The position numbers and the translations under genes are program-made. Shown here piece by piece: positions 54,338 to 63,789 of a DNA stretch of 64,000 bases. The notes under the pieces are model-generated. The model had not been told where the DNA came from. It saw only the letters and a list, made by a program, of their open reading frames with translations, and searched no databases. The stretch spans positions 124,001 to 188,000 of the forward strand of contig PQKR01000006.1 of assembly GCA_002918705.1 (NCBI GenBank), in the 5' to 3' direction. Within the stretch, counting starts at the first letter, position 1. Each line of letters begins with the position of its first letter. The stretch is from Escherichia sp. ESNIH1. Lineage in GTDB: Bacteria; Pseudomonadota; Gammaproteobacteria; Enterobacterales; Enterobacteriaceae.

Positions 54338-54997
54338 ATGGCTGTTATTCAAGAAATTATCGCTGCACTCTGGCAACACGATTTCGCAGCGTTAGCTAAC
54401 CCACATGTTGTTGGCGTTGTTTACCTGGTTATGTTTGCAACGCTGTTTTTGGAAAATGGACTGCTTCCTGCCTCGTTCTTACCCGGCGATAGCCTGCTGC
54501 TGCTGACCGGGGCGCTGATCGCCCGCGGCGTGATGGACTTTGTCCCTGCGCTGGTTATTCTGACGACTGCCGCCAGCCTCGGCTGCTGGCTGAGCTATAT
54601 TCAGGGCCGCTGGCTTGGTAATACACGGGTCGTCAAAGGCTGGCTGGCGCAGCTGCCAGCGAAGTATCACCAACGCGCGACCTGTATGTTTGACAGACAC
54701 GGTCTTCTGGCACTGCTGGCCGGGCGCTTTCTCGCTTTCGTCCGTACCCTGCTGCCTACTATGGCGGGTATCTCCGGGCTGTCGAACCGCCGCTTTCAGC
54801 TCTTTAACTGGCTGAGTGGCCTGCTATGGGTAGGCGTCGTCACCGGCCTCGGCTACGCCCTGAGCATGATCCCCTTCGTCAAGCGCCATGAGGATCAGGT
54901 CATGACCTTCCTGATGATCCTGCCGGTGTTCCTGCTGGTGGCCGGACTGCTGGGTACGCTGGTTGTGGTGATCAAGAAGAAGTACTGCAACGCCTGA
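54338..54997 (+). CDS. yghB: DedA-family membrane protein YghB
   Basis: A 219-residue DedA protein; in E. coli YghB and YqjA are redundantly needed for membrane homeostasis and cell division. The signature [16 protein letters not shown] is near residue 130 and [15 protein letters not shown] near 40. The ATG at 54338 follows CAGGA by 6 bases. It lies just downstream of metC in the same order as E. coli and is a paralogue of yabI at 19183. Confidence 0.96.
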   Translation: MAVIQEIIAALWQHDFAALANPHVVGVVYLVMFATLFLENGLLPASFLPGDSLLLLTGALIARGVMDFVPALVILTTAASLGCWLSYIQGRWLGNTRVVKGWLAQLPAKYHQRATCMFDRHGLLALLAGRFLAFVRTLLPTMAGISGLSNRRFQLFNWLSGLLWVGVVTGLGYALSMIPFVKRHEDQVMTFLMILPVFLLVAGLLGTLVVVIKKKYCNA

Positions 54998-55015
54998 TCT
55001 CTTCCCTCTAGTAAA

Positions 55016-55044
55016 TGCCGGATAGCGCTGCGCTTATCCGGCCT
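55016..55044. repeat. REP unit between yghB and yqhC
   Basis: A single REP palindrome (GCCGGATAGCGCTGCGCTTATCCGGC type) lies between the converging yghB and yqhC genes. Confidence 0.82.
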
Positions 55045-55053
55045 CCATAATCA

Positions 55054-55944
55054 CTATACCCCTCTAATCCGCGCCGCATCCTCTCCCGGCGTCACGCCAA
55101 AGTAGCGTTTGAACTCGCGGCTAAACTGCGAAGGGCTTTCGTAGCCAACGCGTATCGCCGCCGCGCTGGCCTTCATGCCGTCGTGGATCATCAACATCCG
55201 CGCCCGGTGCAGCCGGTAGGTCTTCAGATACTGCAGCGGCGAGGTGCTGGTCACCGATTTAAAGTTATGATGAAACGCCGACACGCTCATGTTGGCTTCG
55301 GCGGCCAGCTGGTCCACGCTCAGGTTCTCGGTGTACTGGCTCTCGATACGTTTCAGCACCCGGCTAATGAGGCTGAAGTGGGTCTGGCGGCTGACCAGTG
55401 CCAGTAGCGCCCCGCCGCACGGCCCTGTCAGCACGTGATAGAGAATTTCGCGTACGATCTGCTTACCCAAAATCCGCGCATCCAGCGGCCGGGCCATCAC
55501 GTCCAGCAGCCGCTCAATAGCGCAGAGGATCTCCTCCGACAGCGTCGCCGAATTGATGCCGCTTGCCGCCATAGCGGGCTGGAAATGCTCGTCCTCGCCA
55601 ATATCCATCAGCAGCTCCTGCAGCTGTAAAATATCCACGTTAAGGCGGATACCCGCCAACGGCACCTCTGGGGTGGCAAAGGTTTCACACTCAAAAGGTA
55701 GCGGCACGGTGAGCAGCAGATACTCATTCGTGTCGTAGCGAAAAACGCGATCGTTGATATAACCGATTTTATGCCCGGAAAAGAGGATCACGATGCCAGG
55801 CTGATACATTACCGGCGTACGCGTCCCGGGCTGGGTACCGTAGAGCAGCCGTACGTCGGGCAGTAGAGCACTGAGCCTGTTCTCATTATTTTTCAGCTGC
55901 TTAATCTGCTGCGTCAGCTGGCGACAGATCGCTTCGCGGTTCAT
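55054..55944 (-). CDS. yqhC: AraC-family activator of yqhD/dkgA, YqhC
   Basis: YqhC activates yqhD-dkgA in response to reactive aldehydes such as furfural, methylglyoxal and glyoxal. The 296-residue protein has an N-terminal sensing domain with the AraC_N-like [23 protein letters not shown], and a C-terminal double helix-turn-helix (about 200-290, [20 protein letters not shown]). The ATG at 55944 follows GTGGAG by about 9 bases. Divergent from yqhD. Confidence 0.94.
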   Translation of the reverse strand: MNREAICRQLTQQIKQLKNNENRLSALLPDVRLLYGTQPGTRTPVMYQPGIVILFSGHKIGYINDRVFRYDTNEYLLLTVPLPFECETFATPEVPLAGIRLNVDILQLQELLMDIGEDEHFQPAMAASGINSATLSEEILCAIERLLDVMARPLDARILGKQIVREILYHVLTGPCGGALLALVSRQTHFSLISRVLKRIESQYTENLSVDQLAAEANMSVSAFHHNFKSVTSTSPLQYLKTYRLHRARMLMIHDGMKASAAAIRVGYESPSQFSREFKRYFGVTPGEDAARIRGV

Positions 55945-56136
55945 TTCATCCCACTCCACACGCATTTTTTATTGCGCTCAGTGTGCGCGTTTTTATGCGA
56001 TTTCTCCAGCGCTCGGGAGGAATGGGCAAGAGATCGGCAGGAATGTGCATTGAGCGCGTCGGGCGCGAAGACCACAATAATCCTCAACAGGCAGTTCGCT
56101 GCCGTCTGTTTTTTCACCGATACAAGGGAAAGCGTC

Positions 56137-57300
56137 ATGAATAACTTTAATCTCCACACCCCTACCCGCATCCTGTTTGGTAAAAACGCCATTGCCGATC
56201 TGCGCGACCAGATCCCGGCAGGCGCACGCGTGCTGATCACCTACGGCGGTGGCAGCGTTAAAAAAACCGGCGTGCTGGATCAGGTCTATAGCGCGCTAAA
56301 CGGCCTCGACGTGCTGGAGTTTGGCGGCATTGAGCCGAACCCCTCTTACGAAACGCTGATGAAAGCGGTGGCGATTGCCCGCGAAGAGAAGATCACCTTC
56401 CTGCTGGCGGTCGGCGGTGGCTCGGTGCTGGACGGCACAAAATTTATCGCCGCCGCTGCGCACTATGCTGATGGCATCGATCCGTGGCACATCCTGCAAA
56501 CCCGCGGCAGCGAGATCAACAGCGCCATCCCGATGGGCTCCGTGCTGACCCTGCCGGCTACCGGCTCCGAGTCTAACAAGGGCGCGGTTGTTTCCCGTAA
56601 AGCCACCGGCGACAAGCAGGCGTTCCACTCTCCGTTCGTCCAGCCGGTATTCGCTATTCTCGACCCGGTTTACACCTACACCCTACCGCCGCGCCAGGTG
56701 GCAAACGGCGTAGTCGATGCCTTTGTCCATACCGTTGAGCAGTACGTGACCTATCCCGTTGATGGCAAAATTCAGGATCGCTTCGCCGAAGGCATTCTGC
56801 TGACGCTGATCGAGGAGGGCCCGAAAGCGCTGCAGGAGCCGGAAAACTACAGCGTGCGCGCCAACGTCATGTGGGCGGCAACCCAGGCGCTGAACGGCCT
56901 GATCGGCGCGGGCGTGCCGCAGGACTGGGCCACCCATATGCTGGGCCACGAGCTGACGGCTATGCACGGTCTGGATCATGCCCAGACGCTGGCGGTGGTG
57001 CTGCCCGCGCTGTGGAATGAAAAACGCGAGGCTAAACGCGGCAAGCTGCTGCAGTACGCCGAACGCGTCTGGAACATCACCGAAGGCAGCGACGACGAGC
57101 GTATCGACGCGGCTATTGCCGCCACGCGTAGCTTCTTCGAGCAGATGGGCGTCCCGACCCGCCTCTCCGGCTACGGCCTCGACGGCAGCTCTATTCCCGC
57201 CCTGATTGAGAAGCTGAACGAGCACGGCATGACCCAATTAGGCGAACATCAGGATATTACCCTCGACGTTAGCCGACGCATCTACGAAGCCGCACGCTAA
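56137..57300 (+). CDS. yqhD: NADPH-dependent aldehyde reductase (alcohol dehydrogenase) YqhD
   Basis: YqhD is an NADPH-dependent metal alcohol dehydrogenase that detoxifies aldehydes. The 387 residues match E. coli, with the nucleotide site VGGGSVLDGTKF near residue 94 and metal ligands in VVDAFVHTVEQ (Asp194, His198) and GHELTAMHGLDH (His267, His281). The ATG at 56137 follows AAGGGAA. The first gene of the YqhC-controlled pair with dkgA. Confidence 0.97.
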   Translation: MNNFNLHTPTRILFGKNAIADLRDQIPAGARVLITYGGGSVKKTGVLDQVYSALNGLDVLEFGGIEPNPSYETLMKAVAIAREEKITFLLAVGGGSVLDGTKFIAAAAHYADGIDPWHILQTRGSEINSAIPMGSVLTLPATGSESNKGAVVSRKATGDKQAFHSPFVQPVFAILDPVYTYTLPPRQVANGVVDAFVHTVEQYVTYPVDGKIQDRFAEGILLTLIEEGPKALQEPENYSVRANVMWAATQALNGLIGAGVPQDWATHMLGHELTAMHGLDHAQTLAVVLPALWNEKREAKRGKLLQYAERVWNITEGSDDERIDAAIAATRSFFEQMGVPTRLSGYGLDGSSIPALIEKLNEHGMTQLGEHQDITLDVSRRIYEAAR

Positions 57301-57404
57301 AGGTTTTTTCTTCTAATACTTTCGTTTTTGGGCTTTTCGACCAGACTTAAGTCACTCAACTCCACCTGGGCCAGCCCGGGTGGATTTCATATAAGGAGGA
57401 ATGC

Positions 57405-58232
57405 ATGGCAAATCCAACCGTGATTAAGCTTCAGGACGGCAACGTAATGCCGCAGCTGGGCCTCGGCGTATGGAAAGCGGGCAACGAAGAGGTCGTCACC
57501 GCCATTCATAAAGCGCTGGAGGTGGGCTATCGCTCGATTGATACCGCCGCAGCCTACAAAAATGAAGAAGGCGTCGGCAAAGCTATCGAAAGCGCTGGGA
57601 TCCCGCGCAGCGATCTGTTTATCACCACCAAGCTGTGGAATGACGATCAGACCCGCCCTCAGGAGGCGTTACAGGCCAGCCTCGACAAGCTGAAACTCGA
57701 TCATGTTGATCTCTACCTGATGCACTGGCCGGTACCGGCTATCGATCATTACGTTGAAGCCTGGAAGGGGATGATTGCGCTTCAGGAGCAGGGGCTGGTG
57801 AAGAGCATCGGCGTCTGTAACTTCCAGATTAGCCACCTGCAACGCCTGATCGACGAAACTGGCGTCACGCCGGTGATCAACCAGATTGAGCTGCATCCGC
57901 TGCTGCAGCAGCGTCAGCTTCATGCCTGGAACGCGACCCATAAGATCCAGACCGAATCCTGGAGCCCGCTGGCCCAGGGCGGTGAAGGAGTCTTTGACCA
58001 GAAGATCATTCGCGAGCTGGCGGACAAGTACGGCAAAACTCCGGCGCAGATCGTCATCCGCTGGCACCTGGATCAGGGCCTGGTGGTGATCCCGAAATCG
58101 GTCACCCCGGCACGCATTGCGGAAAACTTTAAGGTGTGGGATTTCCGCCTCGATAAAGATGAGCTGAGCGAGATCGCGAAGCTTGATCAAGGCAAACGCC
58201 TCGGCCCCGATCCGGACCAGTTTGGCGGGTAA
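57405..58232 (+). CDS. dkgA: 2,5-diketo-D-gluconate reductase A / methylglyoxal reductase
   Basis: DkgA (YqhE) is an aldo-keto reductase that reduces methylglyoxal and 2,5-diketo-gluconate with NADPH. It has 275 residues as in E. coli. The catalytic tetrad is in SIDTAAAYKNEEGVG (Asp45/Tyr50 region), TTKLWNDD (Lys) and MHWP (His). Ribosome site AAGGAGG is perfect. Its spacing after yqhD (about 100 bases) and the regulator upstream support co-control. Confidence 0.97.
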   Translation: MANPTVIKLQDGNVMPQLGLGVWKAGNEEVVTAIHKALEVGYRSIDTAAAYKNEEGVGKAIESAGIPRSDLFITTKLWNDDQTRPQEALQASLDKLKLDHVDLYLMHWPVPAIDHYVEAWKGMIALQEQGLVKSIGVCNFQISHLQRLIDETGVTPVINQIELHPLLQQRQLHAWNATHKIQTESWSPLAQGGEGVFDQKIIRELADKYGKTPAQIVIRWHLDQGLVVIPKSVTPARIAENFKVWDFRLDKDELSEIAKLDQGKRLGPDPDQFGG

Positions 58233-58238
58233 TGCGTT

Positions 58239-58270
58239 GCCCGGTGGCGCTATCGCCACCGGGCATTTTC
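58239..58270 (+). terminator. REP-like terminator after dkgA
   Basis: GCCCGGTGGCG/CGCCACCGGGC is an 11-bp stem with a 4-base loop and a T4 tail, 7 bases past the dkgA stop and between convergent dkgA and ygiQ. It has the REP sequence core and likely terminates dkgA. Confidence 0.82.
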
Positions 58271-58276
58271 ACGAAA

Positions 58277-59308
58277 TTAACGTCCGGCGACTTTTCCGCG
58301 TTTTTTATTCGCTACAGGTGCCGTTCCGTTCGAACGCTGATGCACAATCGGCGTATGCTTGGTCAGCGCCGGACGCGTATGGCGGTTCTGGCGCTGTGCC
58401 TCCCGCATCTCGTCGAGGGTAGGCGCAGGCACCAGGCAGTCGCGACGGCTACCGATCAGATGCTTTTTACCCATCTCTTCCAGCGCCTGGCGGATCAACG
58501 GCCAGTTTTTCGGATCGTGATAACGCAGCAGCGCCTTATGCAGGCGACGCTGTTTCTCGCCCTTCGGCACCACCACCTCCTCGCTCTTGTAACCAATCTT
58601 GCCGAGCGGGTTCTTGCCGGTGTAATACATGGTCGTCGAGTTGGCCAGCGGCGACGGATAGAAGTTCTGTACCTGATCGAGGCGGAAGCGGTGTTTTTTG
58701 AGCCACACGGCCAGATTCACCATGTCTTCGTCACGCGTTCCCGGGTGGGCTGAGATAAAGTACGGGATCAGATACTGCTCTTTCCCGGCCTGCTTTGAGT
58801 AGGTATCAAACAGCTCTTTAAAGCGGTCGTAGCTGCCCATCCCCGGCTTCATCATCTTCGACAGCGGGCCTTCTTCAGTGTGCTCTGGCGCAATCTTCAG
58901 GTAGCCGCCCACGTGATGGGTCGCCAGCTCTTTGATGTAGCGCGGATCCTCCACGGCGATGTCGTAGCGCACGCCGGATGCGATAAGGATCTTTTTGATC
59001 CCCTTCAGATCCCGGGCGCGGCGGTAGAGGTTGATCGTCGGCTCATGGTTGGTATCCATATGCGGACAGATATCCGGGTAGACGCACGACAGGCGGCGGC
59101 AGGTCTGCTCTGCGCGCGGCGACTTACAGCGCAGCATATACATATTGGCCGTTGGGCCACCGAGATCGGAGATCACACCGGTAAAACCAGGCACGGTGTC
59201 ACGAATCGCTTCGATCTCGTTGATGATCGACTCTTCGGAGCGGCTCTGGATAATGCGCCCTTCGTGCTCGGTGATGGAGCAGAGCGAGCACCCTATAATT
59301 CTGATCAT
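58277..59308 (-). pseudogene. ygiQ: Radical SAM protein YgiQ, N-terminal half removed by an insertion
   Basis: The 343-codon frame matches the C-terminal part of YgiQ (739 residues in E. coli, UPF0313/radical SAM). Homology begins at [21 protein letters not shown] and continues to the C-terminus. In E. coli the cluster motif reads [17 protein letters not shown]; here only GCSLC survives, so the first of the three [4Fe-4S] cysteines and about 400 upstream residues are lost. The first five codons (MIRII) come from foreign DNA, with no ribosome site. The F to L change in CSFC may come from the junction itself. The missing 5' half is not found in the rest of this window; it should lie at the other end of the insertion. 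Function is presumably lost. Confidence 0.95.
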
Positions 59309-59407
59309 TTAGAAATTTTTTTGCGTTTAAAATCAATGAATTGAAAGATTTCATTTTTCTAAGTCTGATAAAACAGATGAAAACCCAACTGACTATACTC
59401 ATAAAAC

Positions 59408-59737
59408 TCAATCTTTGCGCTGCTGTACGATACCAGTAATTACAGGCGCCGAGTTTAACATCATGAAAAGTAGCCCAATAATGAATGACGCAACGCCAGC
59501 TGCGGTGCCTAACTTCTGACTGAACACCATTGAAACAAAGTACATATTTGGGATAAAAACGGACATAGCAATCACGAAAAGTAACTTATTCAGATAATTA
59601 TTTATTCGGGTCTTAACCTCAACTCTATCATAAAAAGCCATCGAAACGTAAGCAGTTATCAGTGAATAAAAAGACCATGTCATATAGTTAACCGATTCAT
59701 TAAATGCCTCTCGCAAAAGCAAAGCACTTTCTGTCAT
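59408..59737 (-). CDS. Unrecognised small membrane protein on the island
   Basis: A 109-residue protein with three hydrophobic helices (about residues 18-36, 50-70 and 76-99: TWSFYSLITAYVSMAFY, LLFVIAMSVFIPNMYFVSMVF, GVASFIIGLLFMMLNSAPVI). The C-terminus QQRKD is basic. No family recognised. It lies 205 bases downstream of the KAP NTPase gene in the same direction but after a terminator, so it probably has its own promoter in the AT-rich gap 59738-59880. It may be a membrane partner or immunity protein of the NTPase, which is only inference. Confidence 0.7.
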   Translation of the reverse strand: MTESALLLREAFNESVNYMTWSFYSLITAYVSMAFYDRVEVKTRINNYLNKLLFVIAMSVFIPNMYFVSMVFSQKLGTAAGVASFIIGLLFMMLNSAPVITGIVQQRKD

Positions 59738-59883
59738 TCCCTACCTCATTAAATCAATAGAAAATAAATCTGAATAATTTATTTTTAAAAGAAAAGAACA
59801 CAACATAACTTCAGTAGTTATGATTAATCCCTGAATGATTATTTCTTAGCAAGATATAACATGCTTAATGTATATCAGGCAAT

Positions 59884-59916
59884 AAAAAAACTCCCAAAGA
59901 CCACCGCTGTGGTCTT
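59884..59916 (-). terminator. Terminator of the KAP NTPase gene
   Basis: On the minus strand AAGACCAC/GTGGTCTT forms an 8-bp stem with a 4-base loop, followed by TGGGAG and T7, about 25 bases beyond the stop codon of the NTPase gene. Confidence 0.87.
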
Positions 59917-59941
59917 CAGGTATAGGATTTAAAGAACGAAC

Positions 59942-62900
59942 TCAGTCCGGAAACGTATCACTATCTTCTGTAACGTCCGCTTTCTCTGGTAACATTCTGT
60001 TTTTAATATACTGTGAATTCCTGCAGATGAGAGGAAAAATCTCCGAGTTATTCATTATACAACTCGTTGCCGTACGGGCGTCCTCCGGAGACCATGATGA
60101 AAATGAAAACGTCTGACGGTCAAGCCATTGAGACAATAATACATTATCAACAGAAGCGCTAAACAGCGCCGCAATAGCCCTGCGTTCAACGGCCTTCTCA
60201 GGTTCAATAAACGACAACTCATTATGAAAACGGGTAATAATCGCAATACGGCTGTCAATACGAATATGTCTTTCAAGTAAGACATCGTGCAACTCATCAA
60301 GTACAGTCTCTCTCTGGGTATCGTCGAGGCAAGACCACAGGAAATGAATGTTCTCGGCATTTGTGACAACGTCTGGCTCTGCATCACGGAACCATGATGC
60401 AAAGATACCCACACTACCTTCCATCCGGATATGCTGCCCCTGAAGTTGCATTTGTTCAAGGATAAAGCGCATGTTCACAGGAAGAACCGTAAAACACTCA
60501 ATAAGCCTTTCAGAAGAACTAAATACTCCACATGCCAGGGCGTTCAGCTTTTTCTTCAAAATATCAAACTGCTCACCTGACTGATATACGTCATGGAGAA
60601 ATACTGGACCCATAGCATTCACATCAGACTCAATTATTTTCTCTGACAGTGCTTTTTGACGCTCTCGCACAAATATTAAAAGAGAGGTTGCATTTGTAGC
60701 TTCTTTGATGACGTCATACTGACCTTTAACAAAGCTCAGGACAGGTATATTCACCAGAAGACCTAAATCAACAATCCTGCCAACAGCATTTTTGATGTAC
60801 GGCAGAACATTTTTATCCTTAAGTGCTATAAAGATACTCTCGGCAGTACGTAGATAACGAAGATATGCAGCCAAAGCCAGGTCAAACCGTTCCTCACCAA
60901 TATGTTCACTGTACGACTCGATACCGGCATAGTTACCATGGAGCACCATGTGAGCAACAGCCTGTGCAGCAAATTCCGCAGGGAAGAGATTCCTCGTCGC
61001 CGTATTATTAAGATAATATTGATTTAAAACATTATTATTCCAGTCCGGGCTCAGAACAATTTTTCTGAAATGGATAACGTCCTCAACAACCTGACGATTT
61101 TTAAGCGTCATTATTGCAGAGCTAACCTGAGCCCCACCTGTACCATCATTCTTTCCAATTACGTTCTGTACCGCCTTCGATGCAATATTGATATGCCGGA
61201 TAATTCCCGGATTAAAAAGGTCTATCTGAGGTTGCTCAGCTCCATAGCGTAACATCTCCTCCCGACCGTGATTTCCGATATCTAGTGTGCCAATTTTCAG
61301 GTTTGACAAGGTCTCTTCATTATTGACAAGGTATTCCACATAAAATACGCCATCTACAAAATTCTCCATTTTATTCAGTAGTGATTCACCGGCCAGAACA
61401 GAGTATGAATCAGCTTCCTGCAGCAACGTCTGCGTGGATTCAGCCTCCAATTTTTCTGAATCCTGAATTTCATCAAGTTTACTCACAATAAACGATATTT
61501 GCCTTTCGACGAAAGGCTCTAGGCTTATCCGCCCGTCAGCCATCAGTTTCTGCAGACTCAATACGAAACCTTCATCATTCTTTTCTCTGAGTGAAACAGC
61601 ATAACTCTGATTCAGCATTTGCACTGCGACTTTGAGTTGCGGTTCGGCGAGAGCCTGACACTTCTCATCCATCCGGCTATAAGAAACCAGCCAGTCTCGC
61701 ATCTGAATATGTGGTGCCACTCGCTGCCATGCTTCAGCGAAACCCCACAAGGCCGTCAGTTCTTCAAGCCGTGGGATATTTATAGCACCAATCGCGTCTT
61801 TAAGAGGCGTATCAAGCAACTCGCTCCTGGCAAGCTCCACCGTGGACTGATAGTGGATGCTCATCAGAAATTCGCTCCATCTTTCTGTATCGTTATTAAA
61901 AATTCGGGATATTTGTTGATAAGTTAGCGAGAGCATCTCGTCAAAATCATCCGGAGCAATACCGGGTTCGGTCTGACTAGCTTTGGGATCGCGAAGTAAT
62001 ACTTTAATATCTCGCTCCCCGTATCTGACCACCAGTAAGTAGAGAGCAATAAGAATATGGCGATGATCTTCTGTTGCAGGAACGGTAAGGTTCAGAATAT
62101 GAATATCATTAACAAACTTCTTCATTAATCGCGGTGTGATACGAGGATACTCAGAGGGTTTCCAGCGCTCAAGCAACACCGTTGCTTCCCGGCACGCTAT
62201 CCCTGCATCCTCATTTACTGTTTCTTTCCAGTACTGCCTTAACGCTTCCTGCCATCCTGCCGAAATAAGAGGAGGAACCTGAAAACTTACAGGAATCCGC
62301 TTTGCAATAAACTCACGCCCGCTGAAACCCGCCACAGAAAGTGAGGCTGAAACCTGTCTTGCCGAATAGGGCACCACTATCCTGAAGTGTTCATGAGTGG
62401 CTCCGGCAATAAGCTCCATATCACTCCAGAGCTCTTTCACTTTGTCTGCACTGATTCGGTCCAGATTATCAATGATAAGGATGAAGCGATCTCCATGGGA
62501 AATGACCTCTTTGGAGGTAAATCCCTGCAGAGCTTCAGCCAGCTCAATAGCTCCGACCTCCTTATTAACTAGCCAAGTCTCTTCAATCCTGTCAGTACTG
62601 TTGCGTTTGAACAAATCACCAATACTCGAATACCCTTTCTTTCTGTACCATTCCATGTTCTGCAGGCATGCCAGTCCTGCGACCATAATGGCAGGAGAAA
62701 GAAACGCGGCCACCTCAACATAAAAAAGCCACCCTAATAATGACTCCTTGTTAGTAAAATATTGATTAAGGTCTGTTAGCACATAACGAAGCATCTGCAC
62801 GGAAAGCAATGACAGTAAAATAAAAACGACGGTCAACCAGCTTAGCCTGCTGCTGACCCTCTTGTCGTATTCAACGATGTTACCCAGAGCCAGATTTTTA

Positions 62901-63217
62901 TACTTATCCAACACATCCCGGGAGCCCGGACATTGTAGGCTGACCCCGTGGTGGATGACATCGATAAGCGCTTTTTTAGTTGAGCCATGATGGTAACGTT
63001 CTGCATCAAAGTTAATGAACGTAAAATCATCTTTAAGCTTTTTCTGCAGGAACTTCAATATTGTTGACTTACCTGAACCCAGCTCACCTTCCAGACCAAT
63101 AATATTGACATCAGGTGTCCTGATGATCTGAGCCACATTCTCTGCAACTTTTTCATGACTGCTGCCTCTAAACATATCCTGGTCAGCGGGTGATTCCGTC
63201 TGCAATCGTAGAGTCAT
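59942..63217 (-). CDS. KAP-type P-loop NTPase with embedded membrane helices
   Basis: A 1091-residue protein with a KAP-family N-terminal NTPase. Walker A is GELGSGKST (residues 44-52). Two hydrophobic helices (about 126-148 and 163-185) are inserted between Walker A and B, the hallmark of KAP ATPases. Walker B is RFILIIDNLDR (244-254) with the DxLDR signature. A likely arginine-rich sensor region follows (PYSARQVSASLSVAG). From about residue 420 to the end is a long, mostly helical region with no known domain, ending in an acidic tail (DVTEDSDTFPD). It should be anchored in the inner membrane, with the NTPase and C-terminal part cytosolic. The ATG at 63217 has AAGGA 8 bases upstream. KAP proteins include PifA of plasmid F, which excludes phage T7; a defence function is possible. 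Confidence 0.85.
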   Translation of the reverse strand: MTLRLQTESPADQDMFRGSSHEKVAENVAQIIRTPDVNIIGLEGELGSGKSTILKFLQKKLKDDFTFINFDAERYHHGSTKKALIDVIHHGVSLQCPGSRDVLDKYKNLALGNIVEYDKRVSSRLSWLTVVFILLSLLSVQMLRYVLTDLNQYFTNKESLLGWLFYVEVAAFLSPAIMVAGLACLQNMEWYRKKGYSSIGDLFKRNSTDRIEETWLVNKEVGAIELAEALQGFTSKEVISHGDRFILIIDNLDRISADKVKELWSDMELIAGATHEHFRIVVPYSARQVSASLSVAGFSGREFIAKRIPVSFQVPPLISAGWQEALRQYWKETVNEDAGIACREATVLLERWKPSEYPRITPRLMKKFVNDIHILNLTVPATEDHRHILIALYLLVVRYGERDIKVLLRDPKASQTEPGIAPDDFDEMLSLTYQQISRIFNNDTERWSEFLMSIHYQSTVELARSELLDTPLKDAIGAINIPRLEELTALWGFAEAWQRVAPHIQMRDWLVSYSRMDEKCQALAEPQLKVAVQMLNQSYAVSLREKNDEGFVLSLQKLMADGRISLEPFVERQISFIVSKLDEIQDSEKLEAESTQTLLQEADSYSVLAGESLLNKMENFVDGVFYVEYLVNNEETLSNLKIGTLDIGNHGREEMLRYGAEQPQIDLFNPGIIRHINIASKAVQNVIGKNDGTGGAQVSSAIMTLKNRQVVEDVIHFRKIVLSPDWNNNVLNQYYLNNTATRNLFPAEFAAQAVAHMVLHGNYAGIESYSEHIGEERFDLALAAYLRYLRTAESIFIALKDKNVLPYIKNAVGRIVDLGLLVNIPVLSFVKGQYDVIKEATNATSLLIFVRERQKALSEKIIESDVNAMGPVFLHDVYQSGEQFDILKKKLNALACGVFSSSERLIECFTVLPVNMRFILEQMQLQGQHIRMEGSVGIFASWFRDAEPDVVTNAENIHFLWSCLDDTQRETVLDELHDVLLERHIRIDSRIAIITRFHNELSFIEPEKAVERRAIAALFSASVDNVLLSQWLDRQTFSFSSWSPEDARTATSCIMNNSEIFPLICRNSQYIKNRMLPEKADVTEDSDTFPD

Positions 63218-63582
63218 TCAGCAATTTCCTTCGTTATAACGTAAGATTCTTTCACTATTAGACACAGTACAGAGCCCACAGCAACCAAATGACTGCAGCC
63301 GGGGCAGTTTAGTTTTAAGCATGCATAAGCCGATTTCGATGGAATCCCTTTCACACAATAATATTGAATTGAAGCAATGAAAACATTAATGTGTTTGTTG
63401 TGACTAGCTGCAGGGGCCTGGAAGAAATTCCAAAGCCTGACAAACCGGAACAGGGCTTGCTCTGCTCCGGTTTTATCCAGTTCATCTTGAAGCCCTTGTT
63501 TTTGTTACATATCCCTGCTCACTCTTTCAGCCATTGTTAAGCTTCTTGTGTGTAATCTGCGAATAATACGGATGCAAAATTG
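63218..63582. other. Island intergenic region, no gene recognised
   Basis: No supported gene lies between the NTPase start and 63582. Besides the hairpin at 63441-63475, the sequence has stretches of simple AT-rich DNA. The promoter of the NTPase gene should lie in 63218-63300, but no clear sigma-70 boxes stand out. Confidence 0.6.
63441..63475 (+). terminator. Isolated strong hairpin on the island
   Basis: AAACCGGA...CAG and CTG...TCCGGTTT pair into a stem with a one-base mismatch and a loop GGCTTGCT, followed by TTTTAT on the plus strand. It resembles a Rho-independent terminator for plus-strand transcription, yet no plus-strand gene is seen upstream, so its partner transcript is unknown. 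Confidence 0.6.
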
Positions 63583-63789
63583 ATGCAATGGATTATACAT
63601 ACCTACAGCGCACGTTACGCTGAGCTGAATCGAATTTCAGAGAACGTTCTTCGCTATTACCCTGCCCAGCCAGTTGAACACATTTTATCATCCGGCCCCG
63701 AGAGTGACATGTTCTCTGCCTGGTACAGCCTTCATCAGAGTCAAACTAGACGTTATTTACAGGCAAAAGAAGACAGCTACAGAGTTTAA
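63583..63789 (+). CDS. Possible 68-residue protein, weakly supported
   Basis: A frame from ATG 63583 encodes 68 residues (MQWIIHTYSARYAELNRISENVLRYYP...) with a protein-like mixture of residues and no signal or membrane segment. The ribosome site is weak (GGA 10 bases upstream). It stops well before the window end. Unrecognised; it could be a remnant gene or chance frame. Confidence 0.3.
   Translation: MQWIIHTYSARYAELNRISENVLRYYPAQPVEHILSSGPESDMFSAWYSLHQSQTRRYLQAKEDSYRV

Noticed and set aside
59285..59420. Tn7-like transposon end at the ygiQ junction
   Set aside because: Tn7-type elements start with TGT...ACA ends and repeated TnsB sites; none is seen at this junction.
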